From: Candidatus Zixiibacteriota bacterium
Lineage (GTDB): Bacteria; Zixibacteria; MSB-5A5; JAABVY01; JAHJOQ01
NCBI GenBank assembly: GCA_024275215.1
Contig: JAJRZO010000359.1
Span: 1 to 7,301 of the forward strand
Direction: 5' to 3'
Length of the DNA: 7,301 bases
Shown: piece after piece, positions 1 to 4,815 of the stretch
Layout of the letters: every line of letters begins with the position of its first letter
How positions within the stretch are numbered: position 1 is the first letter of the stretch
The notes under the pieces: model-generated
Databases searched by the model: none
What the model was told of the DNA's origin: nothing
Seen by the model: the letters and a program-made list of their open reading frames with translations, nothing else
Program-made: the position numbers and the translations under genes

Positions 1-194
1 CCTCCCTGAAGGTCGAGTCCGAGTTTGATCGCTGAAGATTCAAGTTCCTTCAGTCCAACTGGGTCACGGTTTTTCATTTCAGCTTTTTGTTCGCTCGACA
101 TTAGCCATAGTCGCGCTGTCGGATAGAAAAAGATCGCCGCCACCACAAGAACGACAAGAATTGCGACAATCCTCAGTGATTCAGTTCTGCGCAT
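1..194 (-). CDS. secD: Protein translocase subunit SecD, N-terminal 64 codons (cut by the left window edge)
   Basis: SecD is a polytopic inner-membrane protein. With SecF it uses the proton-motive force to help SecYEG complete protein export. Only the N-terminus is visible: the gene starts at ATG 194-192 and is still open at base 1. The protein begins MRRTESLRIV, has one hydrophobic segment at about residues 9-24, and then a polar stretch leading into KLGLDLQGG (residues 57-65). That KLGLDLxGG signature opens the first conserved block after TM1 in SecD. The start is supported by TCCTCC on the plus strand at 205-210 (GGAGGA on the coding strand), 10 nt from the ATG, and by a promoter 49 nt further upstream. 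The distance between TM1 and the GLDLQGG block is shorter than in E. coli SecD, as is common in non-proteobacterial SecD. secF would be expected further left but is not in the window. Confidence 0.9.
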   Translation of the reverse strand, partial: MRRTESLRIVAILVVLVVAAIFFYPTARLWLMSSEQKAEMKNRDPVGLKELESSAIKLGLDLQG

Positions 195-242
195 CTAAAT
201 AAAATCCTCCTAACCTCTGCATTGAATGCAAATTAGTTTGGC

Positions 243-270
243 AATATATATCGGAATCCCCATTTGTCAA
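243..270 (-). promoter_or_regulatory. Sigma-70-like promoter for secD
   Basis: Read on the minus strand, a perfect -35 TTGACA (265-270) is followed after 16 nt by TATATT (243-248), a 5/6 match to TATAAT. The start of transcription would fall near 236, giving a leader of about 42 nt that includes the GGAGGA ribosome-binding site. Two palindromes overlap it. CATTTG-6 nt-CAAATG (261-278) straddles the -35 box. TGCATT-G-AATGCA (218-230) lies just downstream of the predicted start site. Either could be an operator; that part is inference. Confidence 0.6.
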
Positions 271-307
271 CTCAAATGTCAGTCGGAATCTCCCCATTTT
301 CTGGGGA
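251..307. repeat. Tandem direct repeat TCGGAATC(CT)CCCATTT with small hairpin, at the secD promoter
   Basis: TCGGAATCCCCATTT (251-265) recurs as TCGGAATCTCCCCATTT (283-299), differing only by a 2-nt insertion. The two starts are 32 bp apart, close to three helical turns, so proteins bound to both would face the same side of the DNA. The second copy runs into a small hairpin: TCCCCA (291-296), loop TTTTC, TGGGGA (302-307). The first copy covers the spacer and edge of the secD -35 box. This arrangement suggests an operator, but no regulator is identifiable from the sequence. Confidence 0.5.
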
Positions 308-511
308 ATTGTGCGGAGAAATTGACTATTTATTGGTTTCCGAGAGGTGATATTGCGGAACAGACGCCCTCAATACGTACATTTACACATGCGAAAACAG
401 CTCACTCCGTACTTATCGCTCTGTTAAGCAAGTAAAAAACCGGTCTGCATCTTCCTGCTATTTCCGCAAGAATTCGTAATCGTAAACCTGTCAGCCCGAA
501 TAAAATTCTCT

Positions 512-540
512 TTGCCAGCTGTCAACAACACTCTTAAATT
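512..540 (+). promoter_or_regulatory. Candidate promoter of the PaaK/CapK-like gene
   Basis: TTGCCA (512-517, 5/6 to TTGACA), a 17-nt spacer and TAAATT (535-540, 4/6 to TATAAT). The predicted start is near 547, which leaves a short leader of about 15 nt holding GAGAGG (551-556), a modest Shine-Dalgarno, ahead of ATG 562. The remaining stretch, 308-511, shows no convincing gene. It holds only a widely spaced 8-bp inverted repeat, TTGCGGAA (353-360) / TTCCGCAA (462-469), of unknown meaning. Confidence 0.4.
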
Positions 541-561
541 TCAGGTGGCAGAGAGGGCTGT

Positions 562-1938
562 ATGAAATCTCAGGTGAAGAGTTTTTTCAAACAGGTATTC
601 CGTTTTCTTGATCCGGCTGTGATATATGGCCGTGAATACCATCTGATTCGGAAACGCCTGAATACGCTTCAGATCGTGTCGCACAACGAACTCGATGAAC
701 TCGAAAGAACATTTCTGCGAGACCTGTTCGCACGAATCAGCCGAGATGTCCCATATTATCAGCTTCTGAGACAATTCACACCCGGGTGGGAGCAACGCGA
801 TCCGAAAAAGCTACTGTTTGAATTACCACTCGTCACAAAGCAGATGATCCAGCATGATGTCGAACGGTTCACACTTCAATCTGTGCCGAAAGAGAAACGT
901 CAATATATCACGACTGGCGGATCGACAGCGATACCTTTCGGATTTTACGAAATGCGGCGCCGCTCCGAGGCAATCGAAACAGCCTACCTGCATCATATCT
1001 GGAGTCGTGTTGGATATCATCGCACGATGAAATCAGCAGTTTTTCGCGGAGTCGTTGTAAAGCGAACTGACCGCGACCCGCTTTGGAAATACGATCCATT
1101 CAGGCGCGCGATGGTTTATTCATCGTATCATCTTCGTGGTGATGATCTCGAACGGATCTACGATCATCTGGCGGGGTTTAATCCACCATTTATTCAGGCG
1201 TATCCGTCAGCCGCAAATCTTCTCGCTGCATATATCGAGGAGTCAGGCAAACCGCCGCCGTCAAATCTGAAAGCGCTTCTCCTCGGCTCGGAGAATCTTC
1301 CATCATGGCAACGTGATCGGATCGAGAAAGCGTTTGGCGTGAATGTTTACAGTTGGTATGGTCATGCCGAGAAGGCTGTGTTAGCGGCAGAGCTGCCGGG
1401 CAGGCCAGAATTACATGTTATACCGACATACGGATATATGTATCTGTTATCTGATGATGACAGAATGATCGCCGAGCCGGGAGTCCCGGGCGAAATCATC
1501 GCGACAGGTTTCACAAATCAGGCGACACAGTTTGTCAACTACCGTACCGGAGATATTGGCATCTGGGCTGATCCCGATAAGCTCGGGATCAAACCGACGC
1601 ACGGTGTGACGAGAATTCTTGAGCGTGTCGATGGCCGTGCGCAGGAGCTTGCGATAACATCAACAGGTCGAAAGATCTCAATGGCTGCAATCAACATGCA
1701 CACAGATATTTTTGATTCTGTCAAACAATTCCGATTCGTACAGAACAGAAAAGGATCTATTCGCATGGAGATTGTCAGGAAAGCCGACTTCACAAAAATG
1801 AGCGAGCAGAACATCAGAAAAGGTGTCGGGGAAAAGCTGGGGCGTGACATGTCGCTCGAAATCACTTATGTCGACAGCCTGCCGAAAGCCGCTTCAGGCA
1901 AAACTCGTTTTCTTATTCAAAACATAAAACAGGAATAA
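562..1938 (+). CDS. PaaK/CapK-family adenylate-forming enzyme (phenylacetate-CoA ligase-like)
   Basis: A 458-aa cytosolic protein of the ANL (acyl-adenylate-forming) superfamily, closest in style to the CapK/PaaK branch often found in capsule and exopolysaccharide loci. Motifs in order: phosphate-binding loop TTGGSTAIPFG (117-127); SWYGHAEKAVLAAE (264-277), the aromatic-G-x-x-E block that contacts ATP; NYRTGD (326-331), whose Asp binds the ribose hydroxyls; RVDGRAQE hinge (355-362); and C-terminal PKAASGKTRF (441-450), with K447 in the place of the catalytic lysine. Family knowledge says such enzymes activate a carboxylate with ATP and usually pass it to CoA or another acceptor. The substrate cannot be read from the sequence. 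The loop has STA-I-P where the family consensus is STG-x-P, a mild departure. It converges on the flippase gene, 29 bp away, so it is not in that operon but is probably part of the same envelope-polymer theme. A reading as phenylacetate catabolism is unlikely, as no paa genes are near. Confidence 0.82.
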   Translation: MKSQVKSFFKQVFRFLDPAVIYGREYHLIRKRLNTLQIVSHNELDELERTFLRDLFARISRDVPYYQLLRQFTPGWEQRDPKKLLFELPLVTKQMIQHDVERFTLQSVPKEKRQYITTGGSTAIPFGFYEMRRRSEAIETAYLHHIWSRVGYHRTMKSAVFRGVVVKRTDRDPLWKYDPFRRAMVYSSYHLRGDDLERIYDHLAGFNPPFIQAYPSAANLLAAYIEESGKPPPSNLKALLLGSENLPSWQRDRIEKAFGVNVYSWYGHAEKAVLAAELPGRPELHVIPTYGYMYLLSDDDRMIAEPGVPGEIIATGFTNQATQFVNYRTGDIGIWADPDKLGIKPTHGVTRILERVDGRAQELAITSTGRKISMAAINMHTDIFDSVKQFRFVQNRKGSIRMEIVRKADFTKMSEQNIRKGVGEKLGRDMSLEITYVDSLPKAASGKTRFLIQNIKQE

Positions 1939-1940
1939 TT

Positions 1941-1954
1941 TATCAGCTTTGATA
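1941..1954. terminator. Weak hairpin in the 29-bp convergent gap
   Basis: TATCA (1941-1945), loop GCTT, TGATA (1950-1954) is the only stem in the gap between the converging CapK-like and flippase genes. It is 5 bp, AT-rich and not followed by a clean T-run, so it is at best a poor bidirectional terminator. Transcripts from both sides may overlap at their 3' ends. Confidence 0.2.
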
Positions 1955-1967
1955 GTATTCTTATGTT

Positions 1968-3260
1968 TTATCTATTGCTCTTGAGCTTCACCAATACGAA
2001 GCATGTGAGATTGATGAATGAGAATGAACTGACAGTTGCAATCGCAGCGCCCGTTCCGCCATATCGAGGAATGAGAAACAAGTTCAGTAACAGATCCACG
2101 ACGAACGCGATGCATCCGAGAGAGAAGAGAGCGCGGAACATTTTCCTGCTGATAAGAATGTTCGCCAGAGGGCTGCAAACCAACCCGATCCAGACGCCGA
2201 TTGAAAAGATAATCCAGATTGGAAATGCTTCGCCGTATCTGCCACCATTAAGCCACAAAAATAACGAATTTCCGAACAGGTCAAACAACGCGATTGGTAC
2301 GATAACCCAAACCGAGTATTTCAGCCATCGATTTACGAAACCGATCTGCCTCGTATAGTCTAACATCTCGATTCGCGAGAACTTCGGTCTGAGGACTGCG
2401 CTGATCGATACCAGCGTAAGCATCGCCATACTGTAATAGCGAAAAGCAACACCGTAAACAGCAAGCTCAGTTTCTGATGTCATGTGTGAGAGCATCATGA
2501 CATCGACGCGCTCGAATGCCGCCAGAGCAAGGAAATATGCGACCAGCCATCCCGATGCCGAGAGGAATCCGCGAAGCGAGACAGTTTCACCCTGTGCCAC
2601 ATCAGATTTCGTTCTTCGCAGGCTCGTAACGAGCAATCCGATTCCAACCAGGGAATCGACAACAATCATGCTGACAGCGACATTGATGAATGTCAGACTA
2701 CCGACTCTCCACAATATGACAATCACAGTAAGAAAAAACGCCTGCCTCATCCAGAGTGTCAGAATATATGGATTGAATCTTTCCTCAGCCTGATAGAAAC
2801 TCCGCGTGGCATTAATCAACAGCAGCGCAAAACCGCTCAGGAATCCGAGAAGCACCGGCCATCGATATTCGATCTGTCCGAACATGAGTGAACCGATCTT
2901 TCCGGCGAACAGACATCCCGCTACTAACACAATAAGGTATGCAAGCGATTCGAGGCCGAGAGCTGTCCTGTAAAGCGCAATCGGCCTTACTCCGGTCTTC
3001 GAGAACATTTCGGCTGAGAACCTTACCAATACAACGTTTATGCTGTTACCAAGCAGGTTTGAGAAAAGCAGTGCGACCGAATAGAATGCAACAAAGAATG
3101 CGTATTCCTCAACCGACAGCACCCTGATCAGGAGCAACGCTGAGACCAGCATCATCGCTTTGGAAACAATGTCACCCAGATAGACTTTTGCAATTTTCCT
3201 GACTGTTGGAGAGCCGATTATTGTTTTCCGGATATGTGACAGCATTGTTCCGGTACGCAC
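1968..3260 (-). CDS. Wzx-type polysaccharide/O-antigen flippase (MOP superfamily)
   Basis: A highly hydrophobic 430-aa integral membrane protein with about 12 predicted membrane segments (roughly 31-50, 55-80, 100-126, 135-155, 170-188, 190-213, 233-255, 265-290, 315-338, 345-370, 376-397, 402-426). The N-terminal SKAMMLVSALLLIRVLSVEEYAFF region and the C-terminal LNLFLIPRYGGTGAAIATV (392-410) are typical of the polysaccharide-export flippases related to RfbX/Wzx and MurJ. Members move undecaprenyl-linked glycans across the inner membrane; the exact cargo is unknown here. I chose GTG 3260-3258 as the start. It has AGGGA 6 nt upstream and overlaps the TAG stop of the upstream gene by one base. 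The frame is also open to GTG 3275 (no Shine-Dalgarno) and has ATG 3245 (GGA only 3 nt away). Length suits the family (about 400-500 aa). MurJ is less likely because it is usually longer, with 14 segments. Confidence 0.85.
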   Translation of the reverse strand: MRTGTMLSHIRKTIIGSPTVRKIAKVYLGDIVSKAMMLVSALLLIRVLSVEEYAFFVAFYSVALLFSNLLGNSINVVLVRFSAEMFSKTGVRPIALYRTALGLESLAYLIVLVAGCLFAGKIGSLMFGQIEYRWPVLLGFLSGFALLLINATRSFYQAEERFNPYILTLWMRQAFFLTVIVILWRVGSLTFINVAVSMIVVDSLVGIGLLVTSLRRTKSDVAQGETVSLRGFLSASGWLVAYFLALAAFERVDVMMLSHMTSETELAVYGVAFRYYSMAMLTLVSISAVLRPKFSRIEMLDYTRQIGFVNRWLKYSVWVIVPIALFDLFGNSLFLWLNGGRYGEAFPIWIIFSIGVWIGLVCSPLANILISRKMFRALFSLGCIAFVVDLLLNLFLIPRYGGTGAAIATVSSFSFINLTCFVLVKLKSNR

Positions 3261-3271
3261 TATTGTTCCCT
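3258..3271 (-). promoter_or_regulatory. TAGTG stop/start overlap with AGGGA ribosome-binding site
   Basis: On the minus strand the CapA-like gene ends TAG (3262-3260), and its last G is the first base of the GTG (3260-3258) proposed for the flippase. AGGGA (3271-3267) lies inside the last codons of the CapA-like gene at 6-nt spacing. This geometry is typical of translational coupling by terminating ribosomes, and it is the reason for choosing this flippase start. Confidence 0.6.
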
Positions 3272-4342
3272 GCACAGCTTATGATATAATTGCCATACAA
3301 CATCCTGCTGCTGCGACAGCATAAATGGATACCTGAGCAAAGTTCGGGGATGAAACAACCATTTCAACAGCGCAGGAAATTGGCCGATTCCTGCGCTGCG
3401 AATACGAGGCAGGAAGCCATGCTTCAGGTTGTCCAGGATGTAACCATACGATGAATGATTAAGATAAGCGATATTCATAGCGAAGCTGCTTTGCGATGCG
3501 TAGCCATCGAGAGCGCGATCAAGTGCTGCAAAATAACCTGAAAGAGATATTTCGTTAAGTCGCGGATGTGCTTCCTGATCTATGTAGTATGGAATACGTC
3601 TGCATATCATTGCGCCGTTCCTGAGCTTGATCGAGAGCATGAATCCGATATTGTTAAGATTTGTGGGGGGCTTCAATGGCTGCCGAAAATTGAAATTACC
3701 GAGCGAATACGCAATGATACCATTCGCTCCGGACTGCATACCCTGAGCCGTATGAGAATGGTGCCCGACGATTATATCGACGCCTTCATTGCGCCATCGT
3801 CTCGCAATCCTGACCTGTCCCGGCGACGGGAGTAATACATGCTCCTCACCCCAATGTACAAATATGATATCAATTGCATCGCATGAAAACGTGTTCGCCG
3901 CATCATGACTTGACTTGAAGAAAGATTGCTGATAGTTGTCGGGCGTGTATTCATATATACAATGAAGTCTCAGGTTGTACCCGTTGATTTCGATGTTGAA
4001 CAGTCGATCCGATGGCGCAAATCTGATATCATACTCGCGAAGCCATCGCTCGGTATCTTTGAAACCATCAGAGCCGTAATCATGCGTATGATTATTCGCC
4101 AGCGATACGATAAGCCTGTTCCTGAATGGTTCCAGCCAACGCAGATTTTCAGGAGGAGCACTCAGATTGACAGATTTGATGCCGACAGGGTGTTTGCGAT
4201 TGGTGATCGCCGTTTCGAGATTGAGCAGGATCAGGTCATGATCCAGAAAGACCTGAGCTACATCATCAAAGGGAGATTCGTTATTGCCACTCTGCAGAAA
4301 TGTATCTCCGGCAAACAGAATGTTGATTTCATTCGAGTCCAT
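3260..4342 (-). CDS. CapA-family (PgsA-like) metallophosphatase-fold protein
   Basis: A 360-aa protein of the CapA family, a calcineurin-like phosphoesterase fold linked to capsule and poly-gamma-glutamate production. Conserved blocks in order: NILFAGDTFL (7-16), with the first metal-ligand Asp; LLNLETAIT (39-47); SLANNHTHDYG (80-90), matching SLANNHxxDxG; IIFVHWGEEH (159-168), matching the VxxHWGxE block; IIVGHHSHTAQ (190-200); and AYSLGNFNF (211-219). All expected His, Asp and Asn ligands appear present. Unlike PgsA/CapA of Bacillus there is no N-terminal membrane anchor or signal peptide, even if translation starts upstream, so the protein is predicted cytosolic. ATG 4342 is preferred: the domain begins at once and GGGGA (4351-4347) lies 4 nt upstream. 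In-frame ATGs at 4357 and 4384 are alternatives. It is first in a two-gene unit with the flippase, which suggests a role in making or trimming the exported glycan or polymer. The molecular reaction of CapA proteins is not well settled. Confidence 0.85.
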   Translation of the reverse strand: MDSNEINILFAGDTFLQSGNNESPFDDVAQVFLDHDLILLNLETAITNRKHPVGIKSVNLSAPPENLRWLEPFRNRLIVSLANNHTHDYGSDGFKDTERWLREYDIRFAPSDRLFNIEINGYNLRLHCIYEYTPDNYQQSFFKSSHDAANTFSCDAIDIIFVHWGEEHVLLPSPGQVRIARRWRNEGVDIIVGHHSHTAQGMQSGANGIIAYSLGNFNFRQPLKPPTNLNNIGFMLSIKLRNGAMICRRIPYYIDQEAHPRLNEISLSGYFAALDRALDGYASQSSFAMNIAYLNHSSYGYILDNLKHGFLPRIRSAGIGQFPALLKWLFHPRTLLRYPFMLSQQQDVVWQLYHKLCREQ

Positions 4343-4449
4343 TGAGTCCCCGCTCATCTCGTGCTTGTGCCTGGCTGGTGGCATACCGATACAGGCACCT
4401 CATGGGGCAGACAAGTAGTGATCGTTCCAAAAGCTCTGATTTCCAGCAG

Positions 4450-4492
4450 GTCGGTGTTCTACAACCCTGCAAAGCGGGGCACAAAACCCGAC
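4450..4492. repeat. Imperfect palindromic element (43 nt)
   Basis: Outer arms GTCGG (4450-4454) and CCGAC (4488-4492) pair over 5 bp, then 3 more pairs form past a bulged T (GTT 4456-4458 with AAC 4485-4487). The centre CCCTGC-AAA-GCGGGG (4465-4479) forms a 6-bp stem with one G-T pair and a 3-nt loop. The layout, with GTCGG at the ends and a GC-rich CCC.GC/GC.GGG core, is that of a dispersed intergenic palindrome rather than a rho-independent terminator. There is no T-run on either side, and the element lies upstream of both flanking genes. Confidence 0.5.
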
Positions 4493-4764
4493 ACCCGGAT
4501 AACAAGTAAAGAAGTCGCATTTTTCATTCAGCTCCGCAGGATTCAAAACACGGCCTGCTTCTGGACAGCTTCGGGATGTCTGCCGTCCACTGTAACTCGA
4601 TTATAATAAGTTCTTGTAAACGAAGCATCAGTTTCTGGAATTTTCCCATTATTGGGGGTTGGAGAGAGAGAATTGACTTATGGTGTATTTCTTCGAGTAG
4701 ATCGGAGTGGATAAGTTGATTTTCATTCGCATTCGGCAGCAACATTTTCTGCGCTAAAATCACA

Positions 4765-4792
4765 TTGACTCCCACAAACAATCTGCTTTATT
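4765..4792 (+). promoter_or_regulatory. Candidate purL promoter
   Basis: TTGACT (4765-4770, 5/6 to TTGACA), a 16-nt spacer and TTTATT (4787-4792, 4/6 to TATAAT). Transcription would begin near 4799, leaving a leader of about 17 nt that holds the Shine-Dalgarno. There is no room in such a leader for a purine riboswitch, and I see no PurR-like palindrome nearby. If transcription started further upstream (for example at the TATAAT at 4602-4607), a longer leader would be possible. Confidence 0.4.
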
Positions 4793-4803
4793 GCCTTCTT
4801 CAC

Positions 4804-4810
4804 AGGAGGG
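4804..4810 (+). promoter_or_regulatory. Strong Shine-Dalgarno that fixes the purL start
   Basis: AGGAGGG (4804-4810) sits 5 nt before ATG 4816. The frame is open upstream to a TTG at 4765, but that codon has no ribosome-binding site and lies within the candidate promoter. It would also add 17 residues unlike any PurL N-terminus. ATG 4816 is therefore the start. Confidence 0.85.
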
Positions 4811-4815
4811 ACTTC

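Larger units (their letters stand above)
4343..4815. other. Noncoding divergent region between the CapA-like gene and purL
   Basis: I see no believable gene in these 473 bp: the open frames are short, lack ribosome-binding sites and resemble no family I recognise. It contains a palindromic element (4450-4492), the purL promoter and Shine-Dalgarno, and ATTATAAT (4600-4607). This last is a self-complementary -10-like box readable on both strands, though neither strand has a good -35. Near 4637-4658, GGAATTTTCCCATTATTGGGGG-like sequence resembles the GGAATCTCCCCATTTTCTGGGG box upstream of secD. A 7-bp stem with one G-U pair (4563-4569 with 4582-4588) would form only in a minus-strand transcript, i.e. 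in the leader of the CapA-like gene. Confidence 0.6.

Noticed and set aside
226..435. 69-codon plus-strand open frame upstream of the CapK-like gene
   Set aside because: It has no ribosome-binding site, its composition is unlike a normal protein, and it lies across the secD promoter and the repeat boxes on the other strand.
1963..2358. 131-codon plus-strand frame antisense to the flippase
   Set aside because: The minus frame encodes a clear 12-segment membrane transporter with family signatures. The plus frame has none and lacks a ribosome-binding site.
4329..4520. 63-codon minus-strand frame overlapping the start of the CapA-like gene
   Set aside because: It is Cys/Arg-rich, runs through the 4450-4492 palindrome and overlaps a strongly supported gene. 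It is likely chance translation.
4680..4700. Six-codon leader peptide (MVYFFE) behind GGAGAGAGAG
   Set aside because: Too short to distinguish from chance, and there is no attenuator hairpin pair between it and purL.
4524..4781. 85-codon minus-strand open frame in the CapA-purL gap
   Set aside because: No recognisable domain and no convincing Shine-Dalgarno. It overlaps the purL promoter, and its residue pattern looks like chance translation of noncoding DNA.
4765..4815. TTG-initiated 17-residue extension of PurL
   Set aside because: AGGAGGG placed 5 nt before ATG 4816 and the family N-terminus both favour the ATG; the TTG lies inside the candidate -35 box.
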